Notes: generated from the sequence alone by a model not told the origin. Shown: positions 17,507-27,033, counted from the first letter of the stretch. The stretch: 64,000 bases of DNA from UBA4421 sp028228615 (GCA_028228615.1 JAOJBS010000004.1:1-64000), one strand, 5' to 3'. Program-made: numbers and translations.

Positions 17507-18321
17507 TCAGACTCCTCTACCACCTTTTCTGATTTCACTTTAGCCCATAAGGCTTTAAATGGACCAGACAGCGAGTAAACAACACATATTGCTAACAACA
17601 CCGACGGTGGATCTATCATTAAGACAGCAAACCCCATAACAATCAGCACTAAAGTGACGAATGGTATGCGCTCACGGATATTGATGGTCTTTGGCGAAAA
17701 ATAAGTGAAGTTGGAGACCATTAACAGCCCTGCAACAACGGTGGCTATGGCCAAGATGCTTGCGCCCACCAGCGATGGTTCAGTGATTCCATGTTCTACA
17801 CAAACCCAAATACCGAAACAAATTATACCGGCGGCTGAAGGGCTAGCTAAGCCAGTAAACGAGGCATTTTCGCCTTGAGTATTAAATCTAGCCAAGCGCA
17901 GGGCCGCACAAGCCATGTAAACAAAGGCTGCAACCCAGCCAAATTGCCCTAGTTGAGAGAGTCCCCAAGAAAAGGCCACCAAAGCTGGCGCAACACCAAA
18001 TGCAACCATGTCTGAGAGGCTATCGTACTCAGCGCCAAACTCGCTCTCAGTGCCCATAATCCGAGCGACTCGACCATCTGCGGTGTCTAATATCATGGCA
18101 AAAAATATTGCGATGGTTGCTGGCAAAAACTGCCCGTTCATCGCCGCAACAATGGCATAAAATCCGGCAAACAACGCGCCAGTGGTAATGACATTGGGCA
18201 ATAGGTAAATACCCCGCTTTAGCCGCCCCGGCCCGCGAGCAGTATTTTCAGTGGTTTTGCCATCAGCCTCGGGGCTGACGCGCTCAACGGACTTCAACGG
18301 TACTTTTTCTTCGTTAGACAT
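17503..18321 (-). CDS. pssA: CDP-diacylglycerol-serine O-phosphatidyltransferase
   Basis: This membrane enzyme makes phosphatidylserine, the precursor of phosphatidylethanolamine. The CDP-alcohol phosphatidyltransferase signature is complete (DTADGRVARIMGTESEFGAEYDSLSD), within a series of hydrophobic helices. ATG 18321 gives 272 residues. The open frame runs 29 codons further upstream without family similarity. The short polar N-terminus (MSNEEKVPLKS...) and the subclass II (Bacillus-like) type are as in Pseudomonas. It lies 274 bp downstream of ilvC on the same strand, beyond a probable terminator, so it may have its own promoter. Confidence 0.93.
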   Translation of the reverse strand: MSNEEKVPLKSVERVSPEADGKTTENTARGPGRLKRGIYLLPNVITTGALFAGFYAIVAAMNGQFLPATIAIFFAMILDTADGRVARIMGTESEFGAEYDSLSDMVAFGVAPALVAFSWGLSQLGQFGWVAAFVYMACAALRLARFNTQGENASFTGLASPSAAGIICFGIWVCVEHGITEPSLVGASILAIATVVAGLLMVSNFTYFSPKTINIRERIPFVTLVLIVMGFAVLMIDPPSVLLAICVVYSLSGPFKALWAKVKSEKVVEESD

Positions 18322-18560
18322 AAAGCGACTACAACAATTAGGTAAGCGATGATTGTGCGCAATAAAGAGATGAATTACCAATGGCAACTGAGGCCACAAG
18401 GTGAGCAACCAGGCTAACGGTATCGGCCAACAGTATCTGAGCGTCAGAAAAAGATCCGAACCAGAAAAGGGGTTAAAAGAAAGGCTTTAAAACAAAACGC
18501 TACAAGAAAGGCGCTAAATGGAAGACGAAAGAGAAGGTGCGAGATTCGCTAGAGCGGAAA

Positions 18561-18587
18561 CCGGGCAGAACTAGATGGTCTGCCCGG
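18561..18587 (-). terminator. Probable ilvC terminator hairpin
   Basis: CCGGGCAGA (18561-18569) and TCTGCCCGG (18579-18587) form a perfect GC-rich 9-bp stem with a 9-nt loop, starting 8 bases after the ilvC stop. On the minus strand it is followed by only TTT, so termination may be partial. Confidence 0.6.
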
Positions 18588-18595
18588 CGAATGGC

Positions 18596-19615
18596 TTAGT
18601 TAACGTCTTTGTTAACCAATCTATTTTCTTGAATCCACGGCATCATGCCGCGCAGCTTAGCGCCTACTTCTTCAATAGGATGCTCGCCGGTTATACGGCG
18701 CATCGCCTTAATGCTTGGCGCACCAGCTTGATACTCTTGAACGAACTCTTTAGCAAAGTTACCCGTCTGAATTTCGGTCAAGATGCGCTTCATCTCGACT
18801 TTAGTTTCTGCGGTAACAATGCGCGGTCCACGGGTTAAACCACCGTATTCTGCTGTGTTGGAAACCGAATACCACATGTTTGCAATGCCGCCTTCGTAAA
18901 ACAAGTCAACAATGAGCTTAAGCTCGTGCAAGCACTCAAAGTAAGCCATTTCAGGGGCGTAACCCGCTTCTACTAGGGTTTCGAAGCCCGCTTGCACCAG
19001 CGCAGCGGCGCCACCACAAAGTACCGCTTGCTCGCCAAATAGATCAGTTTCTGTTTCTTCTCTAAAGGTCGTTTCAATCACACCTGCACGACCACCGCCA
19101 TTTGCAGAAGCATAAGACAGTGCAATGTTCTTCGCCTGTCCTGTTGCATCTTGAGCGATAGCAATCAAGCTGGGTACGCCGCCACCGGCGACATAAGTTG
19201 AACGAACGGTATGACCTGGGCCTTTAGGCGCGATCATGATCACGTCCAGGTCAGCGCGGGGCTCAATCAGTTCAAAATGCACATTGAACCCGTGAGCAAA
19301 TGCCATAGTGGCATTTTCTTTAATGTTGGGTTCAATCTCTTCTTTGTACAAAGGGCCTTGGAGTTCATCAGGTACCAAAACCATGATCAGGTCAGCGCCT
19401 TTCACCGCTTCTGGCACTTCAGCTACGGTAAAGCCGGCATTTTCAGCTTTGGGCCAAGAGCCTGACCCCTTACGTAACCCGACCACAACTTCTGCAACAC
19501 CAGAATCTCTGAGGTTATTAGCGTGTGCGTGGCCTTGCGAGCCATAACCTACGATGACCACTTTCATCTTTTGAATGATCGAAAGGTCTGCGTCTTTGTC
19601 GTAATACACCTGCAT
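18596..19615 (-). CDS. ilvC: Ketol-acid reductoisomerase
   Basis: This enzyme converts acetolactate or acetohydroxybutyrate to dihydroxy acids in valine, leucine and isoleucine synthesis, using NADPH and magnesium. The 339-residue length marks the short class I form. The Rossmann loop VGYGSQGHAHANNLRDSG and the basic RKGSGSW that favours NADPH are near the N-terminus. The metal-binding DLFGEQAVLCGG and KLIVDLFYEGG follow. A GGAAG ribosome site precedes the ATG. It is the third gene of ilvI-ilvN-ilvC, 54 bp after ilvN. Confidence 0.97.
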   Translation of the reverse strand: MQVYYDKDADLSIIQKMKVVIVGYGSQGHAHANNLRDSGVAEVVVGLRKGSGSWPKAENAGFTVAEVPEAVKGADLIMVLVPDELQGPLYKEEIEPNIKENATMAFAHGFNVHFELIEPRADLDVIMIAPKGPGHTVRSTYVAGGGVPSLIAIAQDATGQAKNIALSYASANGGGRAGVIETTFREETETDLFGEQAVLCGGAAALVQAGFETLVEAGYAPEMAYFECLHELKLIVDLFYEGGIANMWYSVSNTAEYGGLTRGPRIVTAETKVEMKRILTEIQTGNFAKEFVQEYQAGAPSIKAMRRITGEHPIEEVGAKLRGMMPWIQENRLVNKDVN

Positions 19616-19669
19616 GATTTTGCTTCCTATTGTTTAGGTTGAACGAAAAATTATTAATGAACTGACCGC

Positions 19670-20173
19670 TTACGCAGACAGCACGCGATTGCCGCGGCCC
19701 ATTCCAGAAACACCGGATCGGACCACTTCGAGTATGGTTGCTTCCTCGCCATTATCACCAATGGCGCTGATGAAGGCATCAAGTTTCTGGCTGGGACCCA
19801 CCAACTGGACCGTGTAAGTGTCTGAGGTGACATCAACAATTTGCCCGCGAAACACATCCGCAGAGCGCTTAACTTCTTGACGAGCGTCTCCAACAGCGCG
19901 GACCTTGACCAGCAAAAGCTCACGCTCTACGTGCTCCTCGGCACACAAATTTATGACGCTAACCACTTCAACTAATCGATCTAAGTGTTTGATAATTTGA
20001 GTTATTCTATCCTGATCGCCAGATGTGGTTAGCGTCAACCTTGAAAGCGTATGGTCTTCTGTAGGCGCAACCGTCAGCGTTTCAATATTGTAATTGCGCT
20101 GGGCGAACAGACCGACAACTCTAGATAAAGCACCGGCCTCGTTTTCTAATAATACGGCTAATATTGCTCTCAC
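19670..20173 (-). CDS. ilvN: Acetolactate synthase small (regulatory) subunit
   Basis: The regulatory subunit that gives acetolactate synthase its valine feedback inhibition. The 167-residue protein has an N-terminal ACT domain (LLENEAGALSRVVGLFAQRNYNIETLTV) and the C-terminal ALS_ss domain (VARSGVSGMGRG-like end). It starts with GTG at 20173 within the GTGA overlap with the large-subunit stop, behind a strong GGGAGGT ribosome site, so translation is coupled to the large subunit. It could equally be named ilvH. Confidence 0.95.
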   Translation of the reverse strand: MRAILAVLLENEAGALSRVVGLFAQRNYNIETLTVAPTEDHTLSRLTLTTSGDQDRITQIIKHLDRLVEVVSVINLCAEEHVERELLLVKVRAVGDARQEVKRSADVFRGQIVDVTSDTYTVQLVGPSQKLDAFISAIGDNGEEATILEVVRSGVSGMGRGNRVLSA

Positions 20174-21942
20174 GATGACCTCCCTGAGGTTTGAGTCTTA
20201 CTCAAAATCATGTCGCGCATTGCACCCCCCTTAATGGCCATTGGGTAAACGTGTTCATGTGGATCTACCCAAACGTCAACAAACACCAAGCGGTTTTTAT
20301 TTTCCTCGGAGAAAGCCCATTCCATTGCCGCATCCAGTTCAGTTGCGTCGCTAACTTTAACGCCGACATGACCAAAGGCTTCAACCAAAGTTTTAAAGTC
20401 CGGCAGTGAATCACTGTAACTACTTTGCGAGTGTCTGCCACCGTACTGCATGTCTTGCCACTGCTTAACCATGCCCAGGGCTTGGTTATTCAGGTTAATA
20501 ATTTTTATCGGTAGACCGTATTGCAGACAAGTGGACAGCTCCTGCATGTTCATCATGAACGAACCTTCACCGGTAACGCAGGCCACAACAGCTTCAGGTG
20601 ACCCCATCTGCACGCCCATGGCCGCAGGGAGACCAAAGCCCATAGTTCCCAAGCCTCCAGAATTTATCCAGCGCCGTGGCTCATCAAAATGATAGTACTG
20701 CGCCGCAAACATCTGGTGCTGGCCTACATCGGAGGACACAAAGGCTTCGCCCTTGGTTACCCGATACAGCGTTTGCACTGCTAGTTGAGGCAATATCGCC
20801 TTACCCTGCTCCGGCTTTAAACCGTGATTTAGGCCGTGTTCTTTACGCCAGCCATTAAGTTGATGCCACCAGTCAGCCAAATATTGTGCTTGGCTTTCCG
20901 ACTGCTGGGCTGAGCGGGCTTTAACTTGGCTCTGATATTCCGCCCAAATCGCCTCTATCACCCACTGGGCGTCGCCAACTAAGGCTATGTGAGAATCAAC
21001 AATCTTATCGATAGACGCTGGATCTATATCCATATGAATGATTTTCGCCTTGGGCGAGAATTTGTCTGGATTGTTGGTCACCCGGTCATCGAAGCGCGCG
21101 CCTAGCGCAATCACTAAATCCGTGTCATCCATAGCCATATTGGCTTCGTAAGTGCCGTGCATGCCAAGCATGCCTAGGCTCAATTCATCTGTGCCGGGAT
21201 AGGCGCCTAGACCCATCAGTGTGGAGGCGACTGGCGCGCCAACAGCGCGAACCAATGCGCGCAGCGAATCTTTGGCATCGGCCTGAATAACCCCACCACC
21301 AACATAAAAGACTGGGCATTTAGCCTCAAGAATGGCTGCAACGGCAGCTTTAACCTGACCCATATCGCCTTCATAAGCTGGCCGATAGGACCTGAGGTTA
21401 ACGCTGTCAGGGAACTTGTATTCAAACGTTTCAGCTGGATCCGTGGTGTCTTTGGGCACATCAATGACCACCGGGCCTGGACGGCCAGTCGTCGCAATAT
21501 GGAAGGCTTTCTTGACAATGCTAGGAATCTCAGAGGCGTCTCGCACCATAAAACTGTGCTTAACCACTGGGCGAGATATACCCACCATGTCGGTCTCTTG
21601 AAAGGCATCAGTACCAATCAGGTCTCTAGGCACCTGACCGGCGATGACAACCATGGGAATACTGTCCATATAAGCCGTAGCGATGCCTGTGATTGCGTTT
21701 GTCGCGCCAGGGCCCGATGTCACCAAAACCACGCCAGGCTTTCCGATGGAGCGCGCATAGCCATCTGCCATGTGCGTGGCAGCTTGTTCGTGGCGCACCA
21801 AAATGTGTTCGATCTTCTGCTGACGAAAAATTGCGTCGTATATATGCAGAGCTGACCCGCCAGGGTAGCCAAAAATGTATTCCACGCCTTCGTCCTGGAG
21901 AGAGCGAATCAACATATCGCCACCAGACAGCATTTCCGTCAT
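20170..21942 (-). CDS. ilvI: Acetolactate synthase large (catalytic) subunit
   Basis: The thiamine-diphosphate and FAD enzyme that makes acetolactate from pyruvate, the first common step of branched-chain amino acid synthesis. The 590-residue chain shows MLSGGDMLIRSLQDEGVEYIFGYPGG, the catalytic glutamate in RHEQAATHMADGYAR, and a GEGSFMMN...NNQALGMV thiamine-diphosphate motif. It has the 4-base overlap with ilvN typical of this operon. An AAGGG ribosome site precedes ATG 21942. Any attenuation leader in the upstream gap is not obvious. Confidence 0.96.
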   Translation of the reverse strand: MTEMLSGGDMLIRSLQDEGVEYIFGYPGGSALHIYDAIFRQQKIEHILVRHEQAATHMADGYARSIGKPGVVLVTSGPGATNAITGIATAYMDSIPMVVIAGQVPRDLIGTDAFQETDMVGISRPVVKHSFMVRDASEIPSIVKKAFHIATTGRPGPVVIDVPKDTTDPAETFEYKFPDSVNLRSYRPAYEGDMGQVKAAVAAILEAKCPVFYVGGGVIQADAKDSLRALVRAVGAPVASTLMGLGAYPGTDELSLGMLGMHGTYEANMAMDDTDLVIALGARFDDRVTNNPDKFSPKAKIIHMDIDPASIDKIVDSHIALVGDAQWVIEAIWAEYQSQVKARSAQQSESQAQYLADWWHQLNGWRKEHGLNHGLKPEQGKAILPQLAVQTLYRVTKGEAFVSSDVGQHQMFAAQYYHFDEPRRWINSGGLGTMGFGLPAAMGVQMGSPEAVVACVTGEGSFMMNMQELSTCLQYGLPIKIINLNNQALGMVKQWQDMQYGGRHSQSSYSDSLPDFKTLVEAFGHVGVKVSDATELDAAMEWAFSEENKNRLVFVDVWVDPHEHVYPMAIKGGAMRDMILSKTQTSGRSS

Positions 21943-22359
21943 GTTCCAATCCCTTAAAACTTGAATTTAAAGCGCAACCTCTTGGCCTTTGCATGGCTGA
22001 AAGAAATCCGCCACCTTGACCAAGTATTACCTTTGTACAACCCCTTAAAAAATAGAGGTTAAGTCGAACAATTACTCACCTGTTATTGGCGGTAATCTTC
22101 GTAGCACTCTTTTTTTCTGCTTATTGTCTAATCAGCTGAGTCGCAAAACAGCACCGAAAGCATCGTCTAAGCCCTTGAAAAATATAGACTTTACGCAACA
22201 CCAGCCTTCCAAAGGCAAAGATTTTTAGACAAGCGCGAGCGCGCTATTCTTGTGATTCCGTTGCAGCATGTCAAACCGGATAATTGAAACAGTTTTTCTA
22301 CCCCTCTTTGCAACCCTAAAAAACAGCGCTGTGAAGGCTTTTTCTAACCTAATAACTGC
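21943..22359. other. Intergenic region upstream of the ilv operon
   Basis: The 417-bp gap between the ilv operon start and the pgeF end must hold the ilv promoter. I looked for a leader peptide rich in Val/Leu/Ile followed by an attenuator and found none I could support. A weak AACC/GGTT inverted repeat around 22044-22063 is the only structure noticed. Confidence 0.4.
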
Positions 22360-23196
22360 CTATTCTTCGGCTAAATTGGGGCTGCAAACAACGATAGAGG
22401 CCATCCGACCAATCTGGCCTGTCACCCTGCCCGATTCTCTGGATTCCTCATGGCATGCCTGTCGGTAGGAGTAGAAATCTGCTGAGGCATAGGTACAAGT
22501 ATTTGCCCCGCTGACAGCGCCCACCCCGCATTGTTCCAATTGCCAACGAGCAATGGCCACTAAGTCTATCAGGCGCTTTGCAGGGTCACTTGGGTGTTTG
22601 TGCACGGCCTTTGGCTGCATCGGCAAAATCACGGACCAGACATCCTCGCCTACTTCAAAATGCTCAAGGCCAATACACGGTCCGATCCAAGCCACCAAAT
22701 CGTTCGGTTTGGCCGGCATAGACACCACCAAACTATTGATTATATTTGCCGCCAACCCGCGCCAACCTGCATGAGCGGCCCCGACAATAGTCGCGCTCCG
22801 ATCGGCAATCAAAATGGGTACACAGTCGGCGGTTTGTATGGCAATACCTATACCGGGCTTATCCGTCCATGCGGCATCGGCCTCGGGCGTATTGTTGATT
22901 GAATGCTCATCAACATAAATACACTCTCTACCATGTACCTGATCTAGCCATTGCAGACCCATGGGTAGAGACTCAGAGACACCATTTTGTTCAGCGAAAT
23001 GCTGATTGATGGCGGTTAGTAACTCAGCACGGTTTGCCGTAACTGCTGTCGGTTCATCGCCGATATCAAAGCGAATGTTATTGCTCGCAAAGGCGCCAGA
23101 ACTGAAGCCGCCGTGGCGGGTGGTGGTGAAACCAAGGACATTTCGTGCGGTTGCATCCGGCCACTCAGCCTTCAACCACGTTGGCTTAGCGCGCAT
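22360..23196 (-). CDS. pgeF: PgeF/YfiH multicopper-oxidase-like peptidoglycan editing factor
   Basis: A 278-residue protein of the laccase-domain family (YfiH, DUF152). In E. coli PgeF removes wrongly inserted L-serine from peptidoglycan precursors, while family members also act on purine nucleosides. Metal-site motifs are visible: LDQVHGRECIYVDE, QTADCVPILIAD, VGAAHAGWRGLAANII and GPCIGLEHFEVG. It overlaps the rluD stop by 11 bases, the standard rluD-pgeF pairing. clpB, the usual third gene, is not present downstream. Confidence 0.92.
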   Translation of the reverse strand: MRAKPTWLKAEWPDATARNVLGFTTTRHGGFSSGAFASNNIRFDIGDEPTAVTANRAELLTAINQHFAEQNGVSESLPMGLQWLDQVHGRECIYVDEHSINNTPEADAAWTDKPGIGIAIQTADCVPILIADRSATIVGAAHAGWRGLAANIINSLVVSMPAKPNDLVAWIGPCIGLEHFEVGEDVWSVILPMQPKAVHKHPSDPAKRLIDLVAIARWQLEQCGVGAVSGANTCTYASADFYSYRQACHEESRESGRVTGQIGRMASIVVCSPNLAEE

Positions 23197-24160
23197 CTAC
23201 CGCCAGAGCTTCATTTAACTGATTAAAATCCTCCGGAGGAGATACCGCAAACTTCATCATCTCGCCCGTTTGCGGATGCGCAAAAGCAAGTTTGGCTGCA
23301 TGCAGGGCTTGACGGTCGAAATTACGCAAAACCGCAATAGTTTCAGTGTCTGCACCTTTTGGAATGATACGCCGACAGCCATAGCGGCTATCGCCCACCA
23401 ATGGAAAGCCAATACTCTGCATATGCACCCGGATTTGATGGGTCCGACCACTGCCAAGCTTTACGTTAACCAGCGTATGACTACGATAACGCTCGCGCAC
23501 GCGAATTTGACTCAAAGCAGGCTTACCGTCGTCTCGTACAGCTTGTTTGGTGCGCACTTTGAGGTCGCGACCTATGGGCTTATCAACGTCCTGCCCCGTC
23601 ACCATTACGCCCTCGCAAATGGCCATATAACGACGTTCAACCTCTCGCTCCTGAATAGCCTCCACCAAATGACGCTGGGCTTTGTGACTGCCCGCCACAA
23701 CCATAACCCCACTGGTGTCTTTATCTAAGCGATGCACAACGCCGGCACGAGGTAATTCGCTGAGGCTAGGACGATGATGCAATAAGCCATTGACCAATGT
23801 ACCCGATGGATTACCAGCGCCTGGGTGAACGACTAGCCCTACCGGTTTATTGATCACGAGTATGTCTTCGTCCTCATAAACGATCTCAAACTCTACTGGC
23901 TCGGCTTTGTCCCAAGCCTCTCGAACTTCACGCACGGTGTTGAGCGCAAGAATTTCTCCACCCCAAACCGTCGTCTTTGGCTTGGTGGTTTTCCCATTCA
24001 GCGTTAAATCGCCCTCGACTATCCATCTAGTCAACTCGGCACGAGAAAATTCAGAGAATATAAGTGCGGCTACTTTATCAAAGCGCTGACCACCGTATTC
24101 CAAGGGAATAGGTGTCTGCTGATTAATTTGGCTGGTGCTTTCGGTATTTATATTATTCAT
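23186..24160 (-). CDS. rluD: 23S rRNA pseudouridine(1911/1915/1917) synthase
   Basis: RluD makes three pseudouridines in helix 69 of 23S rRNA, needed for normal ribosome assembly. The 324-residue protein has an N-terminal S4 domain (GQRFDKVAALIFSEFSRAELTRWI) and the RluA-family catalytic motif GVVHRLDKDTSGVMVVA. It diverges from bamD with 107 bp between starts, the conserved arrangement in gammaproteobacteria, and overlaps pgeF. Confidence 0.96.
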   Translation of the reverse strand: MNNINTESTSQINQQTPIPLEYGGQRFDKVAALIFSEFSRAELTRWIVEGDLTLNGKTTKPKTTVWGGEILALNTVREVREAWDKAEPVEFEIVYEDEDILVINKPVGLVVHPGAGNPSGTLVNGLLHHRPSLSELPRAGVVHRLDKDTSGVMVVAGSHKAQRHLVEAIQEREVERRYMAICEGVMVTGQDVDKPIGRDLKVRTKQAVRDDGKPALSQIRVRERYRSHTLVNVKLGSGRTHQIRVHMQSIGFPLVGDSRYGCRRIIPKGADTETIAVLRNFDRQALHAAKLAFAHPQTGEMMKFAVSPPEDFNQLNEALAVDAR

Positions 24161-24267
24161 TTGTTTGCAACCCTACCGAATTCGGTAAGAATAGCGATCT
24201 TTAAAGACCAACCGGTGTTGGCTATCAATACAACCATCAACATGACTATCAAAAATGGAGTTCCATT

Positions 24268-25305
24268 TTGCTCGATAAAACACGACCAGAGAACACTCGA
24301 TTGAAATTTTTCTCAACAGCAACAACACTGCTATTCGTCTCCCTTTTGGGAGGCTGCAGCCTCATCCCATTTCTGGGTTCCGACGAGGAAGAGGATGTCG
24401 ACATTGAGGCCATCGAAACTACAGAGCAAAAACTCTACAGCCAGGCCCAGCGCTCACTGCGTAGCTCAAATTTTTCTCTCGCCATTGAGCAACTGGAATT
24501 AATGGAAGCTAGATTTCCATTTGGCCGTTTCGCTGAGCAATCTCAACTTGAGCTGATCTACGCACACTATATGACAGCAGATACTGAAGCAGCGCGCGCT
24601 GGCGCAGATCGCTTCATCCGTCTACACCCAAGTCACGACAGCGTGGACTACGCCTATTACCTACGCGCACTAGCAGCTTATAAAAATGACCCAGGGTTAC
24701 TCGACAAATTAGTTTCGGCTGAGCCAGCAAAAAAAGAAATGGGCCCACTGAATGAGTCCTATACAGATTTCGGCATACTCTTAACCCGCTTTCCAAACAG
24801 CCAATACGCACCTGATGCCTTACAACGGATGCTGCAACTGAGAAACATATTGGCTCAATCCGAAATTGAGATTAGTAACTATTACCTCACTCGCGGCGCT
24901 TATATTGCTGCGGCTAATCGAGCCAGCTACGTGCTTGAAAATTATCCAGACAGCCCCGCTCGAGCGGACGCACTGGCCACGCTTGTTGAAACAAACTGGA
25001 AACTAGGCCTTAAAGATGAGGCCAACAGAGCATTAAGAGTACTTGCGGCAAACCACCCCGAGTACAGAGATTTTGATAATGCCGGCAATTTGGTACTTGA
25101 AACTCGTATTCGAAACAGAGACCGGTCTTGGGCAAACATTATGACCTTGGGGCTACTGGATCGCCCCGACGTTCCTCCGCCCATTACAATCGAATATCCA
25201 GAGGGTTTCGAAGCGCCAAAACGAGACGCTGTCAGCACCACTGCTGAGACCCCAGCGAAAGCAGAAAAGAAAGGCTGGTTTAGCTGGCTACCGTTTGTTG
25301 GCTAG
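24268..25305 (+). CDS. bamD: Outer membrane assembly lipoprotein BamD
   Basis: BamD is the essential TPR lipoprotein of the BAM complex that inserts beta-barrel proteins in the outer membrane. The 345-residue precursor has a signal with lipobox LLGGC, then TPR repeats (YSQAQRSLRSSNFSLAIEQLE, RFPFGRFAEQSQLELIYAHY). It is about 100 residues longer than E. coli BamD, with an acidic stretch after the lipid site and a C-terminal Lys/Ala tail. The start is TTG 24268 with GGAG 8 bases upstream; upstream ATGs are out of frame or stop quickly. Confidence 0.95.
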   Translation: MLDKTRPENTRLKFFSTATTLLFVSLLGGCSLIPFLGSDEEEDVDIEAIETTEQKLYSQAQRSLRSSNFSLAIEQLELMEARFPFGRFAEQSQLELIYAHYMTADTEAARAGADRFIRLHPSHDSVDYAYYLRALAAYKNDPGLLDKLVSAEPAKKEMGPLNESYTDFGILLTRFPNSQYAPDALQRMLQLRNILAQSEIEISNYYLTRGAYIAAANRASYVLENYPDSPARADALATLVETNWKLGLKDEANRALRVLAANHPEYRDFDNAGNLVLETRIRNRDRSWANIMTLGLLDRPDVPPPITIEYPEGFEAPKRDAVSTTAETPAKAEKKGWFSWLPFVG

Positions 25306-25349
25306 CCAAATCTTTGGATAAAACCCGTCGATGAAGGCAAACAAAGAAC

Positions 25350-25385
25350 GGTGGTTTAAAGGGCTGTAGTGAATGCCCTACCACC
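25350..25385 (+). terminator. Imperfect hairpin after bamD
   Basis: GGTGGT (25350-25355) pairs with ACCACC (25380-25385), and GGGC with GCCC inside it, separated by a bulge. It lies 45 bases after the bamD stop and has no T tract, so a terminator role is tentative. Confidence 0.35.
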
Positions 25386-25428
25386 TTCGCAAAATCCGTC
25401 ACAGAACCCGACCAAGTACACTAAGAGC

Positions 25429-25446
25429 ACAAAGAACACAAAGAAC
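25429..25446. repeat. 9-bp tandem repeat, two copies
   Basis: CACAAAGAA is repeated at 25429-25437 and 25438-25446, in the gap between bamD and the pseudopilin gene. Confidence 0.7.
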
Positions 25447-25552
25447 TCCTCCTAAGTCGGCGCATCTATCTTCGCTCATCTGCGACTTCGCCTACACCTA
25501 TTGCTGCTGATCACCGCTTAAATTCCAGCCCACCCTCATTGACCATTGGTTG

Positions 25553-26257
25553 ATGCAAGCAACAAATAATCGCAACGCCCACCACTACCCGAAGCATAGA
25601 ACTTGCTGCAGCGCAGATCTCATCTTGGAGAAAAGCCACAGCAAATTTTACTCATTGGGTTTCACAATCGTTGAGCTGCTAACAACAATGCTAATTATTA
25701 GCATGCTAGGAGGACTTGCGGTAGCAGGCTACCAATCTCAGCTAAAAACTCAGCGCGCGGATAATGCGCAGACTGACTTCATGGTCTTGCTACAAAGCGC
25801 GCGCAGCGCCGCAATAATACAGCGGACAGAAGTAGTCTTATGCCCTGCCGCATTCACACCAAGCTTCGGCGCAACCTTAACCGCAACCTTAGCCGCCAAC
25901 ACATCCACCCACTGCGGCTCGAGCAACACCTGGGACCAGGGCGCTGTGGCGTTTACTGATCACAACAGCGATCTGCAAATTAATGGGCAAGATGAAGTCA
26001 TTGCCCTGCTCCCTAGAAACTATGCAGGCATAGAGGTCACTTGGCGCGCATTTCGCAACCGCAGTTATCTGCGCTTCAACAAAAACGGGTTGACCGACTG
26101 GCAAAACGGGCGCTTCATTTTTTGCTCAACCAGTATGGGGCCAGAGGCTACGCGACAAATCACAATCAACTCAGCGGGACGAATCTATCCGTCGTACGAC
26201 TACGATACAGACGGGGTTCATGAAGACAGCAATGGCCGAAGTATCATTTGCCCATAA
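25553..26257 (+). CDS. GspH/FimT-family pseudopilin
   Basis: A minor pseudopilin with the type III signal SLGFTIVELLTTMLIISML; prepilin peptidase should cleave before Phe, leaving the conserved Glu at +5. Downstream is a GspH/FimT globular domain (DNAQTDFMVLLQSARSAAIIQ, ending INSAGRIYP). The start is unsure: ATG 25553 gives 234 residues with an unusually long leader of about 35 residues, and TTG codons nearer the signal are possible. No other pilus gene is in the window. In Pseudomonas the fimT/fimU/pilE cluster lies beside ispH-fkpB-lspA, so this may be a leftover of that cluster. Confidence 0.8.
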   Translation: MQATNNRNAHHYPKHRTCCSADLILEKSHSKFYSLGFTIVELLTTMLIISMLGGLAVAGYQSQLKTQRADNAQTDFMVLLQSARSAAIIQRTEVVLCPAAFTPSFGATLTATLAANTSTHCGSSNTWDQGAVAFTDHNSDLQINGQDEVIALLPRNYAGIEVTWRAFRNRSYLRFNKNGLTDWQNGRFIFCSTSMGPEATRQITINSAGRIYPSYDYDTDGVHEDSNGRSIICP

Positions 26258-26292
26258 CTGCGGCTAGGCCCTTGTAAGTCTGAAACAAACCA

Positions 26293-26322
26293 CACATCAA
26301 CCTCACATCAACCTCACATCAA
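26293..26322. repeat. 11-bp tandem repeat, three copies
   Basis: CACATCAACCT units begin at 26293, 26304 and 26315 (the last is partial), in the convergent gap between the pseudopilin gene and fkpB. Confidence 0.8.
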
Positions 26323-26377
26323 CTAAAAAAACAAAAGCCAAAATAATCGCTAATACTAACGTTTCGACTAAGCGCCA

Positions 26378-26866
26378 TTAAGCCTCGTTAGCGATGGGGT
26401 CTTCTACAGCCAAAATAGAAACATCAAAGGTAATGTCTTTGCCGCTTAACGGATGATTGAAATCTACTTTTACGGTATCTTCATAAACGTCCAAAACCAC
26501 CCCTGGCAACTCACCGTCTGGGGCTTGAAAGGATAAAACCAAGCCCGCCTCTAAGCCGTCTTGAGCGTCCATCTGTGCAAAAGTGGATTTAGCTAATACG
26601 CGAACATTAGCCTCATTACGCTCACCAAATGCGTCCTCTGCCAACACCGTCAACTGCACATCGTCGCCCTCTTGAAGCCCCACTAGGGCCGCCTCAAAGC
26701 CTGGCAGCAAATTACCATCGCCTAGTACTAGAGATGCAGGGGAACCGCGACGAGTTGTATCTATTTCCTCGCCAGTTGGCATCAGTAGCGCAAAGTGCAT
26801 TTTGACCGAAGAACCCATTTGAATTTTCGGCTTCGAATTCTCAGATGAAGCAATAATGTCAGACAT
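26378..26866 (-). CDS. fkpB: FKBP-type peptidyl-prolyl isomerase, SlpA type
   Basis: A 162-residue SlyD/SlpA-like FKBP prolyl isomerase and chaperone. FKBP motifs are seen in MPTGEEIDTTRRGSPASLVLGDGNLLPGFEAAL, followed by the inserted flap domain (AEDAFGERNEANVRVL...) and the FNHPLSGKDITFDV closing segment. It follows lspA on the same strand, as in most gammaproteobacteria, though 167 bp away, and ispH, which normally comes next, is absent. Confidence 0.93.
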   Translation of the reverse strand: MSDIIASSENSKPKIQMGSSVKMHFALLMPTGEEIDTTRRGSPASLVLGDGNLLPGFEAALVGLQEGDDVQLTVLAEDAFGERNEANVRVLAKSTFAQMDAQDGLEAGLVLSFQAPDGELPGVVLDVYEDTVKVDFNHPLSGKDITFDVSILAVEDPIANEA

Positions 26867-26976
26867 GTTTATTCTCTAATTTTGTGTTTCGTTTTTAATT
26901 TTTAAACTTTTTGATTCTTTGACTTAAGCAACGCTTGACCGTGAACTCAGATCCAGTTTATTTTGCAGTCCAAATG

Positions 26977-27012
26977 TAGAATCAGTTTTAGAATCAGCTT
27001 TAGAATCAGCTT
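26977..27012. repeat. 12-bp tandem repeat, three copies
   Basis: TAGAATCAG recurs at 26977, 26989 and 27001 with exact period 12 (spacers TTT, CTT, CTT), between the lspA stop and the fkpB start. Confidence 0.85.
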
Positions 27013-27033
27013 GGGAAATCATCCGAAGAAAAT

